5,934 nucleotides of DNA from Candidatus Hydrogenedentota bacterium (GTDB lineage: Bacteria > Hydrogenedentota > Hydrogenedentia > Hydrogenedentales > CAITNO01): NCBI GenBank assembly GCA_023145975.1, contig JAGLCZ010000053.1, positions 1 through 5,934 on the forward strand. Reading direction: 5' to 3'. The notes beneath the pieces were generated by a model that made no database searches, was not told where the DNA came from, and worked only from the letters and a program-made list of their open reading frames with translations. The translations under genes were made by a program, and so were the position numbers. Positions 1 through 5,746 of this stretch are shown here, piece after piece. Each line of letters starts with the position of its first letter. The first letter of the stretch is position 1.

Positions 1-1
1 A

Positions 2-217
2 ATTAAGCGACAAGGCGAACCCATGATTTACGGCGTTACTATCCCCAGGAACGCACCCAATCCCACAGGGGCACAAGCCTTTGCCAAATTCCTGTTGGAC
101 AAGAAAAAAGGACTGGCTATTCTGGAGAAAAACGGGCAGCCCGGACTCGTCCCCGCTGTTTCTTCGACCTTTTCTAAAATCCCTGAAGCGCTAAAGCCCT
201 TTGCGATACAACCATGA
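2..217 (+). CDS. Molybdate/tungstate ABC transporter substrate-binding protein, C-terminal end (partial)
   Basis: This is the last 71 codons of a gene that begins before the window; the frame is open from base 2 to the TGA at 215-217. The ATG at 23 is internal, since the reading frame upstream of it is continuous and family-like. The text YGVTIPRNAPNP, then a helix ending in FAKFLLDKKKG and ENGQPGLVPA, is typical of the C-terminal lobe of periplasmic or lipoprotein oxyanion-binding proteins of the WtpA/ModA class. There the phrase introduces the last helices that close over the ligand. The protein would capture molybdate or tungstate outside the membrane and deliver it to the permease encoded next, whose ATG overlaps this stop as ATGA. 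The permease, ATPase and MoeA downstream support Mo/W rather than another anion. Which of the two metals is preferred cannot be told, because the ligand-binding residues lie mostly outside the window. Confidence 0.85.
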   Translation: MKRQGEPMIYGVTIPRNAPNPTGAQAFAKFLLDKKKGLAILEKNGQPGLVPAVSSTFSKIPEALKPFAIQP

Positions 218-1011
218 CCCGCAGCAACTCCCATTCCCCTTCCTTTGAACCCACTCATCTGGTATTTGCCGGATTAGGCGGACTCGTATTATTATTTATA
301 ATCGCGCCGCTGGCAAGCATGGTACTGAATAGTCCCATAGCCGACCTGACAGATACTGCCGCGGATACAGAAGTACTCAACAGCATTCTGCTTACCTTAT
401 GGACCGCATTGACCGCCACCCTATTAATATCCCTCGGTGCCATACCGCTGGCGTGGCTTCTGGCACGGAAACAATTCCCGATGAAAAGACTGGTCTCCGC
501 CATCATCGATTTGCCCGTCGTCATTCCCCACTCTGCTGCAGGTATTGCAGTACTCGGATTTATTGCACCGAACAGCGTTATAGGAGGCGCGGCGGAACAC
601 GTAGGAATCCGCTTCGTAGGCGGTGCTGCAGGTATTATCACCGCTATGGCATTCGTAAGTGTACCCTTCCTCATCAATGCTGCCCGGGATGGTTTCGCAG
701 CGGTCCCCGAGCGTTTAGAAAAAGCCGCGCTTTCCCTGGGTGCTTCGCCGACCCGTGTATTCTTTACCATTTCATTACCCCTGGCATGGCGTTCCATCCT
801 TTCGGGGGTGGTCATGATGTGGGCACGGGGTATGAGTGAATTCGGGGCAGTCGCCATTGTCGCCTATCACCCCATCGTTACTTCTGTGCTCATATACGAA
901 CGTTTCGGCGCATACGGTCTCAAATACGCCCGCCCTGTAGCCGTAGTATTTCTCGGTGTCTGTCTATTATTTTTCGTGGTAGTACGGCTTTTGTCCAGGG
1001 GAAAAAAATAA
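214..1011 (+). CDS. Molybdate/tungstate ABC transporter permease (WtpB/ModB type)
   Basis: An inner-membrane permease of 265 residues, the usual length for WtpB/ModB/CysT-type subunits. Hydrophobic segments are visible at about residues 16-38, 55-85, 93-118, 134-157, 192-222 and 240-260, consistent with six membrane spans. The cytoplasmic EAA loop that docks on the ATPase is clear at about 165-189: ERLEKAALSLGAS followed by ISLP, with the conserved glycine and the terminal LP. It would form a homodimeric channel for oxyanion import, fed by the preceding binding protein. Its ATG overlaps the preceding stop by four bases, and no Shine-Dalgarno sequence stands before it, so translation is probably coupled. 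The stop overlaps the next ATG by one base (TAATG). The last sense codons lie in a run of seven A, in phase for possible -1 slippage into the ATPase gene (see findings). Family assignment is firm; the exact substrate is inferred from neighbours. Confidence 0.93.
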   Translation: MTRSNSHSPSFEPTHLVFAGLGGLVLLFIIAPLASMVLNSPIADLTDTAADTEVLNSILLTLWTALTATLLISLGAIPLAWLLARKQFPMKRLVSAIIDLPVVIPHSAAGIAVLGFIAPNSVIGGAAEHVGIRFVGGAAGIITAMAFVSVPFLINAARDGFAAVPERLEKAALSLGASPTRVFFTISLPLAWRSILSGVVMMWARGMSEFGAVAIVAYHPIVTSVLIYERFGAYGLKYARPVAVVFLGVCLLFFVVVRLLSRGKK

Positions 1012-2072
1012 TGCTGTACATTAAAAATCTTGGCGTACATATAGGCACATTCACCCTGCGTGATATTTCATTCACGGTCAACCGTGACGACTACTTTGTA
1101 CTGCTGGGGGCATCGGGCATTGGGAAGACTCTCTTACTGGAAGCGCTCGCCGGACTGATCCCCCTTAAAACAGGAAGTATCACCCGGGACGAAGAGGATA
1201 TAACCCATCTGCGCATCCAAAAACGGGGCATGGGACTTGTCTACCAGAATCAGGCATTATTTCCCCATTTAACCGTGCTTCACAATATCACCTATGGTAT
1301 TTCCCGAAAGGGGATGACCCGGGCAGAACGCCTCGCTTTTGCCCATGCCCTGGCGGAAAAAGTAGGAGTGAACGAGTTATTGCATCGTTATCCAAATACG
1401 CTGTCAGGTGGAGAAGCGCAACGGGTGGCACTGGCACGTGCGCTGGCGACAAAACCCCGCTGTCTGCTTCTGGATGAACCCCTTGCCTCCCTGGATCCCC
1501 ATGCCCGCAGCAGTATGCGTACTCTGCTGCGCAGCCTGCACCGTAACGGACAAATGGTCATTCATGTAACCCATGATTACGAAGAAGCTCTATCCCTGGC
1601 AACACAAGTCGGTATCATGGAACAAGGAACCCTGGTTCAAACCGATACCCCCACCCGGGTTTTCCAACATCCCACCTCGGAATTCGTGGCACGTTTTGTC
1701 GGCATTCGCAACGTGTTCCCGGGAATGCTGGAAACGAGTAACACAGCACAAGACGATACAGCGGTATTCGTTACGGAAGGAAAACGTTTTCGCGTCCTTA
1801 CATCGGTAAAATCCGGCGCGGGCATACTGCTTATCCGTTCCGAAGATATTACCCTGTCGCTGAATCGTCCGGATTCCAGCGCACAGAATTGTTTTGAAGG
1901 GATAGTCACCGATAAAGCGCCAGCTCGTCTTGGGCTTGAGATTTGTGTGAATATAGGTGTGGAAATAATCGCACTAATCACCAGCGGCTCGGCACAGCGA
2001 CTGCACCTGCATCCCGGTAGTTCCGTATGGCTCAGCTTTAAGGCAAGTGCGGCAAGGTTTATTTCAACATGA
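1011..2072 (+). CDS. Molybdate/tungstate ABC transporter ATP-binding protein (WtpC/ModC type)
   Basis: A 353-residue ATPase that powers oxyanion import. Its motifs, in order, are Walker A GASGIGKT at 33-40 (Lys39), Q-loop YQNQ with Gln79, signature LSGGEAQ at 131-137, Walker B CLLLDEP at 151-157 with Glu156 as catalytic base, D-loop SLD at 160-162, and switch His188 in THD. The part after about residue 235 is an accessory domain. Its end, about 290-351, reads like a TOBE/Mop oxyanion-binding fold (start NCFEGIVTDKAP, end VWLSFKASAARFI). In this family that domain binds molybdate or tungstate and can inhibit transport when the metal is abundant. The length matches ModC/WtpC proteins that carry this extension. 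An AGGGG at 997-1001 lies nine bases before the ATG and supports the start. The gene ends in an ATGA overlap with the MobB-like gene. Confidence 0.93.
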   Translation: MLYIKNLGVHIGTFTLRDISFTVNRDDYFVLLGASGIGKTLLLEALAGLIPLKTGSITRDEEDITHLRIQKRGMGLVYQNQALFPHLTVLHNITYGISRKGMTRAERLAFAHALAEKVGVNELLHRYPNTLSGGEAQRVALARALATKPRCLLLDEPLASLDPHARSSMRTLLRSLHRNGQMVIHVTHDYEEALSLATQVGIMEQGTLVQTDTPTRVFQHPTSEFVARFVGIRNVFPGMLETSNTAQDDTAVFVTEGKRFRVLTSVKSGAGILLIRSEDITLSLNRPDSSAQNCFEGIVTDKAPARLGLEICVNIGVEIIALITSGSAQRLHLHPGSSVWLSFKASAARFIST

Positions 2073-2668
2073 TATATGCCCCTAATATGTTATTGATTGG
2101 TGCTGCAGACAGGAATGCGGGCAAGACCACCTTTGCCTGCGAAATCATTCGTCGTTTTCAACATACACCTGTACATGCCGCAAAAGTAACTGCCATTCAG
2201 GAACGGGACGGCACCTGTCCCAGAGGGGGTAAAGGATGCGGGGTCTGCACCTCCCTGGAAGGTGACTACTGTATCACTGAAGAAAACTGCAGCGAAGGTG
2301 TAAAAGATACACAATGCCTGCTTGCGGCGGGAGCAAAGCGTGTACTGTGGTTACGGGTGTTAAAGGCAAAACTGGAAGAAGGGGCACAGGAATTTCTGGA
2401 TGCGCTGGGTCCCGATACCCCCGTAGTATGCGAATCCAACAGCCTGCGCACCGTTGTTGTTCCCGGTCTTTTTCTGATGCTGAAACGGGAAGGTTCGGAC
2501 GCAATAAAACAGTCGGCACAACAAGTACAGCATGATGCCGATGCCCTCCTCTATTCGGATGGGTATCGTTTTCAATTTGATTTTAAGCGTATCTCTTTGG
2601 CAGGAAATTGCTGGCAACTCAAGGCTGCAGCCCCGCCCCCTACCGTACAAAACAATGAGGATATCTGA
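2069..2668 (+). CDS. MobB-like P-loop NTPase with a cysteine cluster
   Basis: A 199-residue cytoplasmic protein with an N-terminal P-loop at 11-21 (GAADRNAGKTT, Lys19). This form resembles MobB, which binds GTP in molybdopterin guanine dinucleotide assembly, and more broadly deviant P-loop (SIMIBI) NTPases. A later segment, about 117-137 (TPVVCESNSLRTVVVPGLFL), resembles the conserved strand in MobB-like proteins that names a substrate or switch site. Unlike classical MobB it carries a cysteine-rich insert: Cys50, Cys57, Cys60, Cys68 and Cys74, with GGKGCGVC in the middle, suggesting a bound metal or Fe-S cluster. The start is supported by the ATGA overlap with the ATPase gene and an AAGG at 2054-2057. 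Its place between a Mo/W transporter and moeA argues for a role in metal-cofactor maturation. The exact reaction is unknown to me, and it should not be named mobB without proof. Confidence 0.75.
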   Translation: MIYAPNMLLIGAADRNAGKTTFACEIIRRFQHTPVHAAKVTAIQERDGTCPRGGKGCGVCTSLEGDYCITEENCSEGVKDTQCLLAAGAKRVLWLRVLKAKLEEGAQEFLDALGPDTPVVCESNSLRTVVVPGLFLMLKREGSDAIKQSAQQVQHDADALLYSDGYRFQFDFKRISLAGNCWQLKAAAPPPTVQNNEDI

Positions 2669-2672
2669 TTCA

Positions 2673-3848
2673 ATGATCCCGTCTGGCGAAGCACTGAAAA
2701 TCGTATTAAATAACGTACGCCCTCTGGCAACGGAAACCGTCTCCTGGCACGATGCCTGCGGCAGGATTCTTGCAAAGGATGTTGTATGTGATATGGACAT
2801 GCCCCCATTTAACAAATCCGCCATGGACGGCTATGCCTGCCGTCGTGAAGATTTGCCGGGGCCCCTGCATGTTATCGAAACCATCCCGGCAGGGGTAACG
2901 CCCACCCAAGAGGTAGCACCCGGCGAATGCGCAAAGATTATGACCGGTGCCGAAGTCCCGGAAGGTGCTGACTGTGTGATCATGGTGGAACATACCAAAG
3001 AAGAGGATGAAAATTATATCCGATTTACGAAAACAACAACAGATACCAATATCTGTTATCACGGCGAAGATGTACAATCCGGGGATATTGTATTGCAACG
3101 GGGAACCCGTTTAGCCCCCCGCCATATTCCGGTGCTAACAGGTACCGGGTGTGTTCGCCCCGAAGTGGCTGTCCAACCGAAAGTAGGTATTATCGCCACA
3201 GGCAACGAACTGGTCGAACCCGAATGTCTACCCGGAATCTCACAAATCAGGAATACCAACAGCGGACAACTCCGCGCTCAAGTGGAACAAATTGGTGCTG
3301 CCGTTACGTACTACGGCATTGTTCCTGATGTAGAATCGGAACTCGATGCCACCTTAAAGTGCGCCATGGAAGCCAATGACGTAGTATTATTTTCCGGGGG
3401 CGTCTCCATGGGCGACTATGATTTTGTACCGGATGTCATGACCCGTAACGGTATTGATATCCTCTTTGATTCCCTTGCCATGAAACCGGGGAAACCCACC
3501 ACCTTCGGCGTAGGCGCGTCCACCTATTGCTTCGGTCTTCCCGGCAATCCCGTTTCCGCCTTTTTACAATGTGAAACTCTGGTAAAACCCTTCCTGTTCG
3601 CCTTGATGGGACATGCGTTTCAAGCACCATGGACTGAAAAACGAATTGCAGAAACGTACACCCGAAAAAAGACGGCACGTGAAGCCTGGATTCCAGTTAC
3701 ACTTTCCAAAGAAGGAATAGTCCAGCCAACCTCCTATCATGGATCTGCCCATATTGCCGCGTTGACTGATATTTTTGGATTTATGATTATTCCCCAATCC
3801 ATAGCCTCTATATCCAAAGGCGATAAGGTTACCGTATGGGTGCTGTAA
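2673..3848 (+). CDS. moeA: Molybdopterin molybdenumtransferase MoeA
   Basis: MoeA inserts molybdate (or tungstate) into adenylylated molybdopterin, releasing AMP, to give the active cofactor in the cytoplasm. From the ATG at 2673 the protein has 391 residues, normal for the family. Visible motifs are PPFNKSAMDGYA at 44-55 (Asp52, the conserved active-site Asp), AKIMTGAEVPEGAD at 87-100, GED at 131-133, IIATGNELV at 173-181 (Glu179), NTNSGQL at 194-200, SGGVSMGDYD at 241-250, MKPGKP at 270-275 and GLPGNPVSAF at 288-297. The C-terminal beta domain follows from about residue 320. The frame stays open to an ATG at 2532, but that extension lies inside the MobB-like gene. Family N-termini begin right at the EALKI helix, which favours 2673. 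An AGGA at 2658-2661 precedes it by 11 bases; an ATG at 2655 has no ribosome site. It lies four bases after the preceding stop and is the last gene of the operon. Confidence 0.96.
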   Translation: MIPSGEALKIVLNNVRPLATETVSWHDACGRILAKDVVCDMDMPPFNKSAMDGYACRREDLPGPLHVIETIPAGVTPTQEVAPGECAKIMTGAEVPEGADCVIMVEHTKEEDENYIRFTKTTTDTNICYHGEDVQSGDIVLQRGTRLAPRHIPVLTGTGCVRPEVAVQPKVGIIATGNELVEPECLPGISQIRNTNSGQLRAQVEQIGAAVTYYGIVPDVESELDATLKCAMEANDVVLFSGGVSMGDYDFVPDVMTRNGIDILFDSLAMKPGKPTTFGVGASTYCFGLPGNPVSAFLQCETLVKPFLFALMGHAFQAPWTEKRIAETYTRKKTAREAWIPVTLSKEGIVQPTSYHGSAHIAALTDIFGFMIIPQSIASISKGDKVTVWVL

Positions 3849-3850
3849 CA

Positions 3851-3870
3851 TAAAATCCCGAAATTCGGGA
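3851..3870 (-). terminator. Possible weak intrinsic terminator for the minus-strand operon
   Basis: The inverted repeat TCCCGAA (3856-3862) / TTCGGGA (3864-3870) is separated by one base, so it would fold as about six pairs with a three-base loop or five with a five-base loop. Read on the minus strand it is followed by TTTTA (3855-3851), the arrangement of a short Rho-independent terminator, about 97 bases after the stop of the tandem-GNAT gene. The U-tract is short, so efficiency is uncertain. Read on the plus strand, after moeA, no T-run follows, so it is not a good terminator in that direction. Confidence 0.4.
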
Positions 3871-3964
3871 ATGATAGGAAAGCAGGGATATGCATCCCCA
3901 CGCACAGCATGGGGACGAGAAGGACGAGAAGAAAAACGCAGAGGGTAAATTAACGTCATTCCCG
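3866..3964. repeat. Inverted repeat pair framing the convergent intergenic gap
   Basis: CGGGAATGA at 3866-3874 is the exact reverse complement of TCATTCCCG at 3956-3964, and the match resumes one base beyond the CGGG end of the stem (T3864 with A3966). The arms enclose about 80 bases, including a second hairpin, TCCCCA (3895-3900) / TGGGGA (3910-3915), whose nine-base loop can add two GC pairs. The right arm lies directly against the stop of the minus-strand gene. The motif CGTCATTCCCGG is the kind of core seen in dispersed REP-like palindromes of many bacteria, but one window cannot show that it is repeated in this genome. Nothing else is recognisable in the 118-base gap. Confidence 0.55.
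3913..3930. repeat. Two-copy tandem 9-base repeat
   Basis: GGACGAGAA occurs twice back to back in the convergent gap, partly overlapping the right arm of the inner hairpin. It is too short to assign a role and may reflect simple replication slippage. Confidence 0.5.
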
Positions 3965-3966
3965 GA

Positions 3967-5094
3967 TCAACGTAAGGATAAAGGAAGTCCGATTAAGTCT
4001 GAAGCCGTCAACGGAGGATCCACGCCCATATCCGACGCGCCAAAATGATAGGTCTTCACCGAATGGTATCCCATCTTTTCAAGAGGGGCACTACACACAG
4101 ACTCAAGCAGGAGTACTGCAAAGCAATCGAACTGCTCCCGGATGGCGTTCTCAACCTGTGTTATGAAGGCTCGCTGCGCTGACAAATCAAAAGACGGCAG
4201 AAAAGCAACGCGGTCCAGCAGAAAATAAGCGTCCCCTCCCGGTACCGGATTGCAGTATCCCCAGGCAAGTGCGCACACACGACCTTCCCGGATTACTATC
4301 CATCCTGAAGCACGGATATCGCCTTCTGCGTAAGTACAATTCCACAACAGTTGTTCCGAAGAAACAGGCAGGGTCAGATTCCCTTCCGGGGCAATCTCTT
4401 TGAGGAATGCAGCGCCTGCATCAGCATCCTGTGCTTCAAAAGGTCTGAATTGATAGGAAGCAGGAAGCCGGGTACGCCCCTGTGTCACGGCATAAAACGT
4501 AGTAAACGCTAAAAGCCCCCACTGCTCCCAACGCGACATTTTGGCATGAAGCCCTGCTCGCCGCACATGCAATGCTTTGGCAAAAAGCCGTACCAGGGAC
4601 GCCTGTGCAAGACGTTTGCCTGCGGAACGGACATTTGTATCTTTGGCAGACCGCCAGTGAAAAGCACACGTAATGCCGCGATCATTCAACGCCAGACCAT
4701 ACTGTACCATAAGCAATTCGAGGAGACCGCCATGTTCCCATGCTTCTGTCACACACAAGCCCGTCGTCAATACCGACGAGATTTCCCGATGCTGATACTG
4801 CAGATCTACAGGAAAGCCCAAAACGACTCCCTGCACCTGCCCCCCGGCATAGGCGGTAAGCACAATTCCTGAAGATGGATTCGACCCGGTACAATACTGC
4901 AGGAACTCAGGGGAGTAATCAATCCGAATCCGGTCACCATAGGTACGCTGCCACGCCCCTGCAATCACTTCCGATATAGCCTCAAAAGGTGCACCCTGCA
5001 ACGACGTAAGTTCAATGGAAACCTCTGCAAGTGCAGGGAAAAGGCGATGCAGGCGTGTAACCTGTTTTTGAAGACGCGCAGGGGATAAATTCAT
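3967..5094 (-). CDS. Tandem GNAT-like acyltransferase-fold protein, function unknown
   Basis: A 375-residue protein from the ATG at 5094. The first half (about 28-200) looks like a GNAT fold: AYAGGQVQGVVLGFP (81-95) as the paired strands, then a strand and helix around VLTTGLCVTEAWEHGGLLEL (108-127) where acetyl-CoA is normally held. That loop departs from the usual R/Q-x-x-G-x-G/A pattern. The second half (about 213-350) repeats the layout: SYQFRPFEAQDADAG opens like a GNAT N-terminus, GWIVIREGRVCALAWGYC is the central hairpin, and CFAVLLLES plus the helix LEKMGYHSV form the typical end. No pyrophosphate loop is obvious there, so that half may be non-catalytic. No signal peptide or membrane span is seen. 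The frame is open upstream to a TTG at 5172, which would overlap the preceding gene by 56 bases; the ATG lies 22 bases after that gene's stop and is preferred, though neither start has a strong ribosome site. Substrate unknown. Confidence 0.7.
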   Translation of the reverse strand: MNLSPARLQKQVTRLHRLFPALAEVSIELTSLQGAPFEAISEVIAGAWQRTYGDRIRIDYSPEFLQYCTGSNPSSGIVLTAYAGGQVQGVVLGFPVDLQYQHREISSVLTTGLCVTEAWEHGGLLELLMVQYGLALNDRGITCAFHWRSAKDTNVRSAGKRLAQASLVRLFAKALHVRRAGLHAKMSRWEQWGLLAFTTFYAVTQGRTRLPASYQFRPFEAQDADAGAAFLKEIAPEGNLTLPVSSEQLLWNCTYAEGDIRASGWIVIREGRVCALAWGYCNPVPGGDAYFLLDRVAFLPSFDLSAQRAFITQVENAIREQFDCFAVLLLESVCSAPLEKMGYHSVKTYHFGASDMGVDPPLTASDLIGLPLSLR

Positions 5095-5116
5095 AGGTGT
5101 GTATAACTCGTGCGGC

Positions 5117-5746
5117 TTAAGCGCTATGTACTGCAACCTGTTTCTTGTCGCTGTACTGAGCTGACAGGGCAAGAATATCTTTGGGAATAGTGCCGCCCAT
5201 TAACCAATCCCGGGAAACAAAGATTGGTACCGTTCGCGAACCCATATAGTGTACGGTATCGCCCATAGGAATGAAAGAAACTTTCCGGCGATTCAGCCTG
5301 CCCAGGAAATCCTCATCAATAGTCGTTACAGAAAGATGGATCTGTTCACGCAACCATATTTCAAGGGATTTACTGAACATCGCCTGAAAAACAGCACCGC
5401 CCCGATGTCCCTCGCGAATTACGGTAGTACCTACCTGCATCAACTGCTTTTGGGGGACTTCACGAATAATCTTTTCCGCCCAGGGCCAGATATTGAAATG
5501 ATCCAGGCACCCTAAACTGAAAAGTGTCTCACGGGGACGGGAATCCATGACCAGACGTACCGAACCTGCAAGCACATCATCACTATACACAGCAACGACA
5601 TGCTGATCGGGATAATTATCATTCTCCAGCACCCGATGTGCATCATTGGATTCAATATATCCTGCATCAAGATAAACTTCGTATTCGAGGTCATCTATCT
5701 CGCTATTACTGCACGTATATACTTCCACACGTATCTTTTCATTCAT
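5117..5746 (-). CDS. FeeM / exosortase-associated / LuxI-like acyltransferase family protein
   Basis: A 209-residue cytoplasmic protein whose layout follows the GNAT-fold N-acyl transferases that join a fatty acyl chain to an amino acid or related amine: long-chain N-acyl amino acid synthases (FeeM), PEP-CTERM/exosortase-associated acyltransferases and, more remotely, LuxI autoinducer synthases. The evidence is LEYEVYLDAGYI (20-31), matching the family's 'YRLRYxVY' helix; ENDNYPDQHVVAVY (41-54), matching the 'E-x-D-x-Y-D-x-H' strand; LAGSVRLVMDS (59-69) with the conserved Arg64; a REGHRGGAVFQ loop (111-121) for the acyl carrier; and a FIPMGDTVHYMGSRTVPIFV end (158-177). The E-x-x-R pair usual before that loop is absent. 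An AAAGG at 5755-5759 stands eight bases before the ATG. The tandem-GNAT gene follows directly, so the two are probably co-transcribed and act in one pathway. The family is inferred by motif reading only; the substrate is unknown. Confidence 0.7.
   Translation of the reverse strand: MNEKIRVEVYTCSNSEIDDLEYEVYLDAGYIESNDAHRVLENDNYPDQHVVAVYSDDVLAGSVRLVMDSRPRETLFSLGCLDHFNIWPWAEKIIREVPQKQLMQVGTTVIREGHRGGAVFQAMFSKSLEIWLREQIHLSVTTIDEDFLGRLNRRKVSFIPMGDTVHYMGSRTVPIFVSRDWLMGGTIPKDILALSAQYSDKKQVAVHSA

Noticed and set aside
255..857. A 200-codon open frame antisense to the permease gene.
   Set aside because: It lies fully opposite a well-supported membrane protein gene, and its translation shows no recognisable domain; it is a shadow of that gene's codon pattern.
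2532..2672. The moeA frame is open upstream to an ATG at 2532, which would add 47 residues.
   Set aside because: The extension lies almost wholly within the MobB-like gene, does not resemble a MoeA N-terminus, and the ATG at 2673 has a ribosome site and the family's usual beginning.
2360..2824. A 154-codon minus-strand frame across the MobB-like/moeA junction.
   Set aside because: It is antisense to two well-supported genes, and its translation lacks any family feature.
3895..3915. TCCCCA/TGGGGA hairpin as a terminator for moeA.
   Set aside because: No T-run follows it on either strand, so it does not fit an intrinsic terminator; it is kept only as part of the repeat structure.
5095..5172. 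A TTG at 5172 as the start of the tandem-GNAT gene.
   Set aside because: It would overlap the preceding gene by 56 bases, begins with a rare start codon and adds residues without GNAT character. The ATG at 5094 is simpler, though neither has a strong ribosome site.
5117..5746. Naming the acyltransferase-like gene luxI (acyl-homoserine lactone synthase).
   Set aside because: The conserved Arg and general layout are shared, but the E-x-x-R pair and the LuxI N-terminal Arg/Phe/Trp pattern are not seen, and no luxR partner is present.
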